In this document: one piece after another, positions 17,386 through 26,898 of the stretch | How positions within the stretch are numbered: position 1 is the first letter of the stretch | Layout: every line of letters starts with the position of its first letter | Assembly: GCF_030818415.1 (NCBI RefSeq) | Contig: NZ_JAUTAE010000001.1 | Location: 2,094,001-2,158,000 of the forward strand | Source: Sphingomonas sp. SORGH_AS_0950 | GTDB lineage: Bacteria > Pseudomonadota > Alphaproteobacteria > Sphingomonadales > Sphingomonadaceae | Reading direction: 5' to 3' | DNA length: 64,000 nucleotides | Program-made: the position numbers and the translations under genes | Notes under the pieces: generated by a model | What the model was told of the DNA's origin: nothing | Database searches by the model: none | What the model saw: the letters and a program-made list of their open reading frames with translations, nothing else

Positions 17386-18807
17386 ATGACGCGCAACGGC
17401 CAACGTTTGCTGCTGCTGATCGACGACGAACCTGCGCAACGGCGGCTGATTGCCGCTTTGGCGCAGCGTGGCGGCTGGCGCACGCTGTTCGCGACCGATG
17501 CCGATATGGCGGCCTCCGTCCTGGGTTCGGTGCAGGGGCGCGAGCTGGACGCCGTACTGATCGACCATTGGGCACCCGGCGCGGACGCGACCGCCCTGAT
17601 CGCCGACTGCCATGCGCTTCGCCCCGAACTGCCCATCCTGATGCTGACCGCCAATGACTCGGTGGCACAGGCGGTGGCGGCGATGCGCGCGGGTGCGACC
17701 GACTTCCTGGTCAAGCCGCTGGCCCCCGAACGCCTGCTCGGCGCGCTGGAGGCGGCGGTCGCCGCGCAGACCAGCGGCGAGCTTCGCCCGCTGACCGAGA
17801 AGATCCCCGCACTGCTCGCCTTTGACGATATCATCGGCGACGCCCCCGAATTCCGCGCCGCGCTCGCCGTCGCCGCGAAGGCCGCGCGCGCCCGCGTGTC
17901 GGTGCTGCTGGAGGGCGAAGGCGGCGTCGGCAAGGAGTCGCTGGCCGAGGCGATCCATGCCGCCTCCCCCCGCGCCGAGCGGCCGATGCTGCGCGTCAAC
18001 TGCGCCGCCACCCCCGCCAACCAGCTCGACAGCATCATCTTCGGCCATGAGGAAGGCGCCTTTGCCGGCGCGTTCGAGCGGCGGATCGGCAAGATGGTCG
18101 AGGCGGACGGATCGACCCTGTTCCTCGACGAGATTTCGGGCATGCCGCTCGACACGCAGGCGCGGCTGCTCGACATGCTCCACACCGGGGCGATCGTGCC
18201 GTTGGGCGCCCGCCACGCGCGCGAGGTCGATGTCCGCGTCATCGCCGCCTCCGACGGACGCCTGCTGGAAGCGGTCGAGGCGGGGCGGTTCCGCGAGGAC
18301 CTTTATTACAAGCTCAACACCGTCCATGTCGCGATCCCGCCGCTGCGCGACCGCGCGGACGACGTGCCCGCGCTGGCAAGGCACCTGCTCGACCGGATCG
18401 CGCAACAACCGGGGCTGCGCTGGCTGGGCATCACCGAGGACGCGCTCGACCTGCTGCGCCGCTATGACTGGCCGGGCAATGTCCGCCAGTTGCAGAACGC
18501 GCTCTTCCGCGCCGCCGTGCTGTGCGAGGGCGATGTGCTCAACGCCTCGGATTTCCCGCAGATCGCCTCGCTGGGCGACCGGCCCTCGGCGACGACCGGC
18601 GCGGCGAACGGGATGCACAATGGCGGGATCAACCTGTTCCGCCCCGACGGCAATCTGCGCCCGCTGGAGGATATCGAGGCCGATGTCATCCGCCTGGCGA
18701 TCGGCCATTATCGCGGCCGCATGACCGAGGTCGCGCGGCGGCTGGGGATCGGGCGCTCGACGCTCTATCGCAAGCTGGGCGAGTTGGGCATCGACAACGC
18801 CGCCTGA
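17386..18807 (+). CDS. NtrC-type response regulator with AAA+ domain
   Basis: A 473-residue regulator. The receiver spans residues 1-120 with D13/D14, phospho-acceptor D60 (VLIDHWAPG) and K110. The AAA+ domain has Walker A GEGGVGKE (177-184), Walker B STLFLDEISG and the arginine region RFREDLYYKLN. A Fis-type helix-turn-helix ends the protein (RMTEVARRLGIGRSTLYRKL). The sigma54 contact loop, normally GAFTGA, reads GAFAGA (224-229), so the usual threonine is missing. An imperfect dyad, TTCGG..CCGAA, sits at 17307-17324 upstream. No kinase gene is adjacent. Confidence 0.9.
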   Translation: MTRNGQRLLLLIDDEPAQRRLIAALAQRGGWRTLFATDADMAASVLGSVQGRELDAVLIDHWAPGADATALIADCHALRPELPILMLTANDSVAQAVAAMRAGATDFLVKPLAPERLLGALEAAVAAQTSGELRPLTEKIPALLAFDDIIGDAPEFRAALAVAAKAARARVSVLLEGEGGVGKESLAEAIHAASPRAERPMLRVNCAATPANQLDSIIFGHEEGAFAGAFERRIGKMVEADGSTLFLDEISGMPLDTQARLLDMLHTGAIVPLGARHAREVDVRVIAASDGRLLEAVEAGRFREDLYYKLNTVHVAIPPLRDRADDVPALARHLLDRIAQQPGLRWLGITEDALDLLRRYDWPGNVRQLQNALFRAAVLCEGDVLNASDFPQIASLGDRPSATTGAANGMHNGGINLFRPDGNLRPLEDIEADVIRLAIGHYRGRMTEVARRLGIGRSTLYRKLGELGIDNAA

Positions 18808-18846
18808 CTCCTCCCCCGGCGCGGCCGGAGGAGGACGGCAGGAATC

Positions 18847-19731
18847 TTACCAGAGCACGCCGTCGACCGGCTTCATCGGTTCGGGAGCGGGGTCGCCGAT
18901 CGCCTGGAGCAGGTCGATCTCGATCGTCCGGCACATCGCGCTCAGCGGCAGGTCGTGGACCGTGTCGGAAAAGGGATCGACCAGATCGTCGCCGATCTGC
19001 AACGCGGCCAGGAACATCAGCCCCGCGATCGACGAGCCGACCGGCGTGGCGAAGCCCAGCGTCTCGACCAGCCCGATCGGCAGCAGCACGCAGAACAGCC
19101 GGGTGAAGAAGGCCGGGATGAAGCGATACTGGTTGGGCAGCGGGGTGTTCTTCAGCCGCTCCATGCCGCCCTGCGAATTGGCGATGTCGACCAGCACCGA
19201 TTCCATCTGGGTCTGCTGGATGGTGTCGATCCAGCCCTTGCGGCGGGCATCGTCGATCCGGCGGCCGGTGCCGTCGAGCAGCCCGTTGGCGGTGTTGGTC
19301 CGCGCCAGTGCGGGCTCCGCCTCGCCGCGCGACAGGAAGCGCAGCACCTCGGTATCGACCGGCTGCTTGCGCAACTGGCAGCGCAGGGCGTTCACATAGG
19401 CGATCTGGCGGAGCACGATCGACCGCTTCATGTCGTGCGCCTCGGGATCGGGCAGGAAGTTGCGCGCGCTGCGTGCGATGTTGCGCGAGGCGTTGATCAT
19501 CAGGCCCCAGAGCTGCCGCCCCTCCCACCAGCGCTGATAGGCCGAGTTGGTGCGAAACCCCAGGAACAGCGCGAGCGCGGTGCCGAACAGGGTCAGCGGC
19601 AGCGACGGCGCCTTGAACGGCAGGACATAATAGGCGACCGTGACGATCACGTCCCAGATGAACAGCGCCAGCAGGGGACGCCATACCTCGGAAATGATGA
19701 TGCGGGTGCGTGGTACGGCATCAACGATCAA
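18847..19731 (-). CDS. Bestrophin-family membrane protein
   Basis: A 294-residue protein of the bacterial bestrophin (UPF0187) family, pentameric ion channels. Family marks include LFGTALALFLGFRTNSAYQRWWEGR near residue 50, where the neck-forming helix begins, and GLMFLAALQIGDDLVDPFSD near the end of the last membrane helix. No ATG lies near the start. The likely start is TTG 19731, which overlaps the stop of a 65-codon frame upstream. The channel's ion and its physiological role are unknown. Confidence 0.85.
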   Translation of the reverse strand: MIVDAVPRTRIIISEVWRPLLALFIWDVIVTVAYYVLPFKAPSLPLTLFGTALALFLGFRTNSAYQRWWEGRQLWGLMINASRNIARSARNFLPDPEAHDMKRSIVLRQIAYVNALRCQLRKQPVDTEVLRFLSRGEAEPALARTNTANGLLDGTGRRIDDARRKGWIDTIQQTQMESVLVDIANSQGGMERLKNTPLPNQYRFIPAFFTRLFCVLLPIGLVETLGFATPVGSSIAGLMFLAALQIGDDLVDPFSDTVHDLPLSAMCRTIEIDLLQAIGDPAPEPMKPVDGVLW

Positions 19732-19925
19732 ATCAGGTCTCCCTTGTCATCCACGATGCGCTGCAACGCGATAATGTGCCGAATGGATGCGCGTCCGAAA
19801 TAAGCGAGCGCCGCCGCGGGGAAAGGGGCGCGGCCCACCGGAAACCAAACGTCACGAACCGGCCACAGAGTCGCCGCCGTTCGGAAGGCCGTCGAGACGA
19901 CGCCAAGCCGTTCTTCCGCCTTCAT
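19728..19925 (-). CDS. Possible small upstream protein coupled to the bestrophin gene
   Basis: A 65-residue frame starting at ATG 19925 with a G-rich stretch upstream. Its TGA overlaps the TTG start of the bestrophin gene. The product, with AALAYFGRASIRHIIALQRIVDD near its end (shown in part), has no family I recognise. The overlap and the lack of another bestrophin start argue that it is translated, perhaps only to load ribosomes onto the next gene. A chance frame cannot be ruled out. Confidence 0.35.
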   Translation of the reverse strand: MKAEERLGVVSTAFRTAATLWPVRDVWFPVGRAPFPAAALAYFGRASIRHIIALQRIVDDKGDLI

Positions 19926-20011
19926 TTATCCCCCGGCGCCGAGCGCGGTGGGGCGGCGTGCGGCGCACCGACGCTTGCCCGTCGCACGCCCGGCGGGCAT
20001 GACGAAAAAAT

Positions 20012-20839
20012 ATGAGCGTCACGCCCCCGCCCCGCATCCTGATCGTCGCCGGTTCCGATTCAGGCGGGGGCGCCGGGATACAGGCGGACATCAAGACGGT
20101 GGCGATGCTGGGCGGCCATCCGATGACCGCGATCACCGCCATCACCGCGCAGAATACGCTGGGCGTGCAGGCGGTCCACCCGGTGCCGACCGCGATGGTG
20201 ATGGCGCAGATCGACAGCGTGCTGGCCGATATCGGCGCGGACGCGGTCAAGATTGGGATGATCGGATCGGCCGAAACCGCGCATGCGCTGGCCGACCGGC
20301 TGGAGACGCTGGACCTTCCGGTCGTGTTCGATCCCGTGATGATCGCGACCAGCGGGTCGGTGCTGGCCGATGCCGATGTCATCGCCGCCTTTCGCCGGTT
20401 CCTGGGGCTGGCCGCGCTGACCACCCCCAACCTGCCCGAACTCGCCGCGCTGGGGGGCGAGGCGATGGTCCGGCACCAGACGCGCGCGCTGCTGGTCAAG
20501 GGCGGCCATGGCGAGGGCCCGGTGATCGAGGACCGGCTGGTCGCGCCCGGCGGCGAGCAACGCTGGCAGCATCCCCGGCTCGACACGCGCTCGACCCATG
20601 GCACCGGCTGTACCCTGGCCAGCGCGATCGCGACCGGGCTGGGCCAGGGCATGACGCTGGCGGATTCGGTCGACCGCGCCATCGCCTTCGTCCAGGCCGC
20701 GCTCGCCGCCGCACCGGGACTGGGCCAGGGGCATGGCCCGATGGGGCATGGGCTGGGCATGGTCCCCTTCTATCACCTGCTCGCCGCGATCAGCCGCGAA
20801 GGCTGGGACGCCGCCGCCTTTGCGGCGCGCTGGGGGTAG
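20012..20839 (+). CDS. thiD: Hydroxymethylpyrimidine / phosphomethylpyrimidine kinase
   Basis: A 275-residue ribokinase-fold enzyme that phosphorylates the pyrimidine moiety of thiamine twice. Signatures are ILIVAGSDSGGGAGIQADIK at the N-terminus, DAVKIGMIGS, VVFDPVMIATSG, and the nucleotide-binding STHGTGCTLASAIA near residue 195. No thiamine riboswitch is visible upstream. A perfect 14-base-pair hairpin follows the stop. Confidence 0.93.
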   Translation: MSVTPPPRILIVAGSDSGGGAGIQADIKTVAMLGGHPMTAITAITAQNTLGVQAVHPVPTAMVMAQIDSVLADIGADAVKIGMIGSAETAHALADRLETLDLPVVFDPVMIATSGSVLADADVIAAFRRFLGLAALTTPNLPELAALGGEAMVRHQTRALLVKGGHGEGPVIEDRLVAPGGEQRWQHPRLDTRSTHGTGCTLASAIATGLGQGMTLADSVDRAIAFVQAALAAAPGLGQGHGPMGHGLGMVPFYHLLAAISREGWDAAAFAARWG

Positions 20840-20840
20840 A

Positions 20841-20871
20841 CCCATTCCTCCCCTGCAAGGGGAGGAATGGG
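20841..20871. repeat. 14-bp hairpin between thiD and rnhB, short repeat form
   Basis: CCCATTCCTCCCCT (20841-20854) pairs perfectly with AGGGGAGGAATGGG (20858-20871) around a 3-base loop. It is the end hairpin of the ~120 bp family. No T tract follows. Its right arm contains GGGGAGGAATG, a ready-made ribosome site and ATG that could start rnhB early at 20867. Confidence 0.75.
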
Positions 20872-20911
20872 CATCTTCCTATCCCGCTCGCACCACGATA
20901 AAGCCCCCGCC

Positions 20912-21508
20912 ATGGTCGATCACAGCTTTCCCATGCCCCTGTGCGGCGTGGACGAGGCGGGGCGCGGGCCGCTGGCGGGGCCGGTGGTCGCGGCCGCCGT
21001 CATCCTTCCCGAGCGCGACTGTCCCGGCGGCATCAACGATTCCAAGAAGCTGACCGAGAAGACCCGCGCGCGACTCTGTGCCGAGATCCGCGCCTGCGCG
21101 GTGGTCGGCGTGGGGATCGTCCATCCCGAGGAGATCGACCGGCTCAACATCTATTGGGCGACGATGAAGGCGATGACGCTGGCGGTCGACGCGGTGGTCG
21201 AGACGCTGGGATGCCACCCCGCGCATGTGCTGGTCGACGGCAACCGCCTGCCGAAATGGGGCTATGCCGCCACCGCGATCGTCGGAGGCGATGCCAAGTC
21301 GCTGGCGATCGGCGCGGCCTCGATCGTGGCCAAGCATGTCCGCGACGAGATGATGATCGCGGCGGCCGAGCAATGGCCCGCTTATGGCTGGCACAGCAAC
21401 AAGGGGTATGGATCGGCGACGCATCTGGCGGCGCTGCGCGAACATGGCCCCTCGCCGCTCCACCGCCGCAGCTTCGCGCCCGTGGCGCAATGTTATCTGG
21501 ACCTTTGA
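20912..21508 (+). CDS. rnhB: Ribonuclease HII
   Basis: A 198-residue enzyme that removes RNA from DNA, including single ribonucleotides. CGVDEAGRGPLAGPVVAAAV carries the D-E-G-R-G signature of RNase HII, and metal ligands continue at HVLVDGN and SIVAKHVRDE. ATG 20912 is preferred because homologous proteins begin close to the motif. An in-frame ATG at 20867 would add 15 residues and lies within a repeat hairpin. Confidence 0.92.
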   Translation: MVDHSFPMPLCGVDEAGRGPLAGPVVAAAVILPERDCPGGINDSKKLTEKTRARLCAEIRACAVVGVGIVHPEEIDRLNIYWATMKAMTLAVDAVVETLGCHPAHVLVDGNRLPKWGYAATAIVGGDAKSLAIGAASIVAKHVRDEMMIAAAEQWPAYGWHSNKGYGSATHLAALREHGPSPLHRRSFAPVAQCYLDL

Positions 21509-21547
21509 TCCCGCGATCGGACAGGGCGAGGATTTTACGGGCGACCC

Positions 21548-21686
21548 GAGTCGCAATCGCCACACCCCGTCCCTTGGGGGCGAAGTTATCCACACCCCCA
21601 ATATCTGCCACGAAATCGCAACACGTCGCCGAATCTGGCGGAATCACGCGAGTCGCGCCTGCGAATCGCCTCTTGACGTGTGACTC
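21548..21686 (+). promoter_or_regulatory. GANTC-rich ccrM promoter region
   Basis: Six GANTC sites lie within 139 bases: 21548, 21631, 21641, 21650, 21663 and 21682. At about two-thirds GC, well under one would be expected by chance. The last sits just after a -35-like TTGACG (21673-21678). In Caulobacter, ccrM is controlled through methylated GANTC sites and GcrA. The same logic here is inference from established knowledge. Confidence 0.7.
21586..21594 (+). promoter_or_regulatory. Perfect DnaA box upstream of ccrM
   Basis: TTATCCACA matches the strict DnaA-box consensus TTATNCACA at every base. It sits 136 bases before the ccrM ATG, inside the GANTC cluster. A single box suggests DnaA control of ccrM rather than an origin. 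Confidence 0.6.
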
Positions 21687-21717
21687 ATTCCGGGTGGATG
21701 CGAGGGTTCGAGGGTAG

Positions 21718-22869
<1,152 letters not shown>

Positions 22870-22873
22870 AACG

Positions 22874-23002
22874 ATCCTCCCCGGCACGGGGAGGGGGACC
22901 ACCGCAAAGCGGTGGTGGAGGGGGATCGCCGCACGGGACGACCTATGTGGCAGCCCCCTCCGTCAGGGCTTCGCCCTGCCACCTCCCCGTGCCGGGGAGG
23001 AT
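22874..23002. repeat. Variant ~130 bp CCTCCCC-ended repeat
   Basis: The end hairpins are CCTCCCCGGCACGGGGAGG on the left and CCTCCCCGTGCCGGGGAGG on the right, which are also inverted copies of each other. An internal CACCGCAAAGCGGTGG hairpin and GGGCTTCGCCC follow the family plan. It fills the gap between ccrM and folP. Confidence 0.85.
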
Positions 23003-23016
23003 TTTAGGACAAGATC

Positions 23017-24072
23017 ATGCACCTGCGCCCCATCCAGTTCGTCGATACCCCTGTGGGCCTGGAAGACGGCAGCGCCCTGCGTCTGGCGGGCGGGATGCAG
23101 TGGTTCTCGGCCTATGAGGTCCGCGAAGGAACCAGCCGTCGCATCGTCCCCGTTGCGCGCTTCGCAGCGGAACTGGGCGGCTCGCCGCGTGCCGAGGCGC
23201 AGCACGCCGCCTTCACCGCTCCCCGTGCGCCCTGGGTGATGGGGCCGCGCACGCTGCGTTTCGACCAGCCTCAGGTCGCCGCCATCCTGAACGTCACCCC
23301 CGACAGCTTCTCCGACGGCGGCAAGCATGTCGGCGACCCCGCCGCGGCGGCGGACAGCGGCATGGCGATGGCGGCGATGGGCGCGAGCGTGATCGATCTG
23401 GGCGGCGAGTCCACTCGCCCCGGCGCGGCTACCGTGTGGGAAGGCGACGAGATCGCCCGCACCGCCCCCGTCATCGAACGGCTGGCGCGCGGCGGCGCAT
23501 TGGTGTCGATCGACACGCGCAAGGCCGCCGTCATGGAGGCGGCGCTCGCGGCGGGTGCGGGCATCGTCAACGATGTCGCCGCGCTCCTGTGGGACGACCG
23601 CGCGCTGGAGGTGGTGGCCAAGGCGGGCTGCCCCGTGATCCTGATGCACTCCCCCGACCCCGACAAGGGCGGGCATGGCCGGGTCGGTTACGGCGATGTG
23701 CTGACGGACGTGTTCGACTGGCTGGAGGCGCGGGTCGCGGCGGTGGTGGCCGCCGGGGTCGATCGGTCGCGGATCATGGTCGATCCGGGCATCGGCTTCG
23801 GCAAGTCGCTGGCCGACAATCTCGCGCTGATCAACGGGCTGGCCCTTTTCCACGGCCTGGGCTGTCCGATCATGCTGGGGGCCAGCCGCAAGCGGATGAT
23901 CGGTGCGCTGTCGAACGAAGCCCCGGTCGATGCCCGGCTCGGCGGCTCGCTGGCGCTGGCGCTGAAGGGGGCGGAGGCGGGGGTGCAGCTGATCCGCGTG
24001 CACGACGTGGCCGAGACGGTGCAGGCGCTGCATGTCTGGCGCGGCCTGCGCGACCGCGCCCTGATGGGATAG
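23017..24072 (+). CDS. folP: Dihydropteroate synthase
   Basis: A 351-residue TIM-barrel enzyme joining p-aminobenzoate to dihydropterin pyrophosphate in folate synthesis. VAAILNVTPDSFSDGGKH and VIDLGGESTRPGA are the pterin-site signatures, followed by SIDTRKAAVMEAAL, VNDVAAL and MLGASRKRMIG. About 85 residues precede the barrel, making it longer than the usual ~280. Such N-terminal extensions are common in this group. It lies directly after the repeat behind ccrM. Confidence 0.93.
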   Translation: MHLRPIQFVDTPVGLEDGSALRLAGGMQWFSAYEVREGTSRRIVPVARFAAELGGSPRAEAQHAAFTAPRAPWVMGPRTLRFDQPQVAAILNVTPDSFSDGGKHVGDPAAAADSGMAMAAMGASVIDLGGESTRPGAATVWEGDEIARTAPVIERLARGGALVSIDTRKAAVMEAALAAGAGIVNDVAALLWDDRALEVVAKAGCPVILMHSPDPDKGGHGRVGYGDVLTDVFDWLEARVAAVVAAGVDRSRIMVDPGIGFGKSLADNLALINGLALFHGLGCPIMLGASRKRMIGALSNEAPVDARLGGSLALALKGAEAGVQLIRVHDVAETVQALHVWRGLRDRALMG

Positions 24073-24124
24073 CACGGGGGACAAGCCCCTCGCTTTTCGC
24101 GCCCCGAACGCCCACATAGGGGCC

Positions 24125-24886
24125 ATGCAGCGTCCCCAGCCCCAGATTATCCGTGTCATCGACCTGGAGACGACCGGACAGGCCCCGCCCACCCACGGCG
24201 TGTGCGAGATCGGGTGGCAGGACGTGGCGCTGGGCAAGGACGGCCGTTGGGAGCTGGAGGGCGAAGGCGGCAATATCCTGGTCAATCCCGGCCGTCCGAT
24301 TCCGCCGATCACCCAGGCGATCCACCATATCCTGGACGAGCAGGTCGCCGACGCCCCCTGGTGGCACGATGTCGCGCGGCGCGTGCTCGACCCCTGGCCG
24401 CGTCGCCTGGCGCTGGCGGCGCACCGCGCCGATTTCGAGCAGCAATATTGCACCCCCGCCATGACCCAGTCCGCCGACTGGATCTGCACCTGGAAATGCG
24501 CGCTGCGCCTGTGGCCCGACAGCCCCAGCTTCTCCAACCAGGTCCTGCGCTACTGGCGCAAGCCCGCCGGGCTGGTGCATGAGCGCGGCCTGCCCATCCA
24601 CCGCGCCTTTCCCGACGCCTATGTCACCGCGCACCATCTGCGCGACCAGCTGAACGAGGCGGGCCTGGCGCAGCTGCTGGAATGGTCGCGCAGCCCCGGC
24701 CTGTTGCCGCGCGTCCGCTATGGCCCCGATCGCGGCAAGGACTGGCGCGAGATCGACGAGGACTCGCTGATCGGGTTCCTGACCGACCGCGACCCCGATG
24801 TCCGCTTCACCGCCGAAACCGAGATGGCGCGGCGGCAGGGCGGCGGTCATGTCGGCCGCCCCAGCCCGCAGCAAATGCTGCTGTAA
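24125..24886 (+). CDS. DEDD-type 3'-5' exonuclease domain protein
   Basis: A 253-residue DnaQ-like nuclease. The exonuclease I motif is RVIDLETTG near residue 12, the substrate-handling region GEGGNILVNPGRPIPPITQAIHHI follows (shown in part), and the late motif is HRAFPDAYVTAHHL with its conserved H and D. The C-terminal ~90 residues (RVRYGPDRGKDWREIDEDSL) resemble the helper segment found in the exonuclease-plus-DUF3820 type. It may act in repair or nucleotide turnover. The exact substrate is unknown. Confidence 0.82.
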   Translation: MQRPQPQIIRVIDLETTGQAPPTHGVCEIGWQDVALGKDGRWELEGEGGNILVNPGRPIPPITQAIHHILDEQVADAPWWHDVARRVLDPWPRRLALAAHRADFEQQYCTPAMTQSADWICTWKCALRLWPDSPSFSNQVLRYWRKPAGLVHERGLPIHRAFPDAYVTAHHLRDQLNEAGLAQLLEWSRSPGLLPRVRYGPDRGKDWREIDEDSLIGFLTDRDPDVRFTAETEMARRQGGGHVGRPSPQQMLL

Positions 24887-24940
24887 CGGCGGCGCAACTT
24901 CTCTGGTATCCACGACATTCCTCCGATAAGGCGTCGCGTC

Positions 24941-26440
24941 ATGCAGGAGGGATCTCCCAAGCCGAGCGCCGATAATCCGATCGGCCGCATCCTGATCGCC
25001 GCGATGGTGACGGGGTTCATCGCGCTGATCATGGCGGCGATCGCGGCGGGCTATGCCATTCGCCAGACCAATCGGCATGGCGACTGGGTGGTCCACACCT
25101 ATCAGGTCGAAAGCGTCCTGACCGAGGTGCGCCGCCTGGCCGAACAGAAGGAAACCGCGCGGCGCGGCTATATGCTGGCGGGAACGCCCGCCTTTCTGGC
25201 CAGCTTCGACCAGGCGCATGACCAGCTGATTCCGCGCCTGGCCGACCTCAAGCGCCTGACCGCCGACAACCCCGCCCAGGCGATCCCGATGCGCGCAGTC
25301 GAACGCCGCCTGGCCGAGCTGGACGCCGCCCAGCGTGCGACCAACACGCTGGTCCAGGACGGGCTGGGGGCCGAAGCGCTGCGCCATTTCCGCGCCGACA
25401 GCGGGTTGCAGCGGATGCAGAAGCTGCGCGTGATGTTCAACCGGATGGGCCATGAGGAGCGGCGCCTGCTCCGCCTGCGCGATGGCGAACAGACCGCCAG
25501 CCGCCGCCTGTTCTCGGCCGTGGTCGGTGTCGCGGGGCTGTTGCTGGTGCTGGTCGCGGCCGTCTCGTTCCTGACCGTGCGCCGCTATACCCGCGACCTG
25601 ACCCGGTCGCGCGCCGAGCTGGCCGACCTCAACGCCACGCTGGAGGAACAGGTCAAGGAACGCACCGCCGACCTGGCGCTGGCGAACGAGGAAATCCAGC
25701 GCTTCGCCTATATCGTCAGCCACGACCTGCGCTCGCCGCTGGTGAACGTGATGGGCTTCACCGCCGAGCTGTCCGCCGCCACCCAGCCGCTGGCCGCGCT
25801 GATCGACCGCGCCGAGGCGGAGGCGCCGCAGATCGTGACCGAGGAAGCCCGCCTCGCCGCGCGCGAGGATCTGCCCGAGGCGATCGGCTTCATCCGTACC
25901 TCGACCGCCAAGATGGACCGGCTGATCAACGCCATCCTGAAGCTCAGCCGCGAAGGACGCCGGGTCCTCGCGCCCGAGATGATCGCGCTCGACCAGTTGG
26001 CCGAACAGATCACCGACTCGATCCGCCATGTGATCGACGATCGCGGCGTCACCGTCACCATCGCGCGGCCGATGCCGGTGGTGGTCAGCGACCGGATCGC
26101 GCTGGAGCAGATCCTGTCCAACCTGATCGAGAACGCGACCAAATACCGCCACCCGACCCGCCCCGCCGAGGTGCATGTCTCCGCCGAGGAGACGCGCGGC
26201 CGGGTGATCGTCGTGGTGCGCGACAATGGGCGCGGCATCGACCCGCGCGATCACCAGCGCATCTTCGACCTGTTCCGCCGCTCGGGCCAGCAGGACCAGC
26301 CGGGCGAGGGCATCGGCCTGGCCCATGTCCGCGCGCTCGCCTATCGCCTGGGCGGTACGATTTCCGTCGAATCTCAACTGGGTGAAGGCGCGACCTTCTT
26401 CCTGTCGCTACCAGCCACCCTTTCCATCGAAAGCGCCTGA
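24941..26440 (+). CDS. CHASE3-domain sensor histidine kinase
   Basis: A 499-residue membrane kinase. A first transmembrane helix (residues ~15-38) is followed by a periplasmic CHASE3 domain (EVRRLAEQKETARRGYMLAG), a second helix (~190-215, LLLVLVAAVSFL), a coiled coil (LNATLEEQVKERTADLAL), then the H box FAYIVSHDLRSPLVNVMGF and the ATP-binding N and G boxes (NLIENATKYRHP, DNGRGIDPRDHQ). Its stop directly abuts the ATG of the next receiver. The layout resembles cyanobacterial-type kinases paired with Rcp1-like receivers. The signal is unknown. Confidence 0.9.
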   Translation: MQEGSPKPSADNPIGRILIAAMVTGFIALIMAAIAAGYAIRQTNRHGDWVVHTYQVESVLTEVRRLAEQKETARRGYMLAGTPAFLASFDQAHDQLIPRLADLKRLTADNPAQAIPMRAVERRLAELDAAQRATNTLVQDGLGAEALRHFRADSGLQRMQKLRVMFNRMGHEERRLLRLRDGEQTASRRLFSAVVGVAGLLLVLVAAVSFLTVRRYTRDLTRSRAELADLNATLEEQVKERTADLALANEEIQRFAYIVSHDLRSPLVNVMGFTAELSAATQPLAALIDRAEAEAPQIVTEEARLAAREDLPEAIGFIRTSTAKMDRLINAILKLSREGRRVLAPEMIALDQLAEQITDSIRHVIDDRGVTVTIARPMPVVVSDRIALEQILSNLIENATKYRHPTRPAEVHVSAEETRGRVIVVVRDNGRGIDPRDHQRIFDLFRRSGQQDQPGEGIGLAHVRALAYRLGGTISVESQLGEGATFFLSLPATLSIESA

Positions 26441-26884
26441 ATGAACGACCATCGCTCTGTCGGCATCGTCATGATCGAGGACGACGAAGGCCATGCCCGC
26501 CTGATCGAGAAGAATATCCGCCGCGCGGGCATTCTGAACGACATCCGCCATTATACCGACGGCACCAGCGCGCTCGACTATCTGTTCAACGCGCCCGACG
26601 GCCCGGCGAAGAACGGCCCGGCGCTGGTCCTGCTCGACCTGAACCTGCCCGACATGAGCGGCACCGACATCCTGGCCAAGATCAAGGCGGAAAACAGCCC
26701 GCTCAAGCGCACCCCGGTCGTCGTGCTGACCACCACCGACGACAAGGTCGAGATCCAGCGCTGCTACGACCTGGGCTGCAACGTCTATATCACCAAGCCG
26801 GTGAATTATGAGAATTTCGCCCAGGCGATCCGCCAGCTGGGCCTGTTCCTGTCGGTGATCCAGGTGCCCGAGGTCGAGGGCTGA
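26441..26884 (+). CDS. Rcp1-like single-domain response regulator
   Basis: A 147-residue receiver with the acidic pair in VMIEDDEGHARLIEKNIRRAG, the phospho-acceptor in LVLLDLNLPDMSG near residue 68, and lysine in YITKPVNYENFAQAIRQLG. The insert between strands 3 and 4 and the RCYDLGCNVYI segment are typical of Rcp1-type regulators that work with phytochrome- or CHASE3-type kinases. ATG follows the kinase TGA with no gap. Confidence 0.9.
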   Translation: MNDHRSVGIVMIEDDEGHARLIEKNIRRAGILNDIRHYTDGTSALDYLFNAPDGPAKNGPALVLLDLNLPDMSGTDILAKIKAENSPLKRTPVVVLTTTDDKVEIQRCYDLGCNVYITKPVNYENFAQAIRQLGLFLSVIQVPEVEG

Positions 26885-26898
26885 TCGCCCGCTTGCCC

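Noticed and set aside
19926..20011. A thiamine riboswitch before thiD
   Set aside because: The CTGAGA core and the expected stems are not seen in the leader.
23870..26377. An 835-codon open frame on the minus strand across folP, the exonuclease and the kinase
   Set aside because: It is antisense to three clear genes and reads as Arg/Gln/Ala/Gly-rich low-complexity protein. High-GC DNA gives such shadows.
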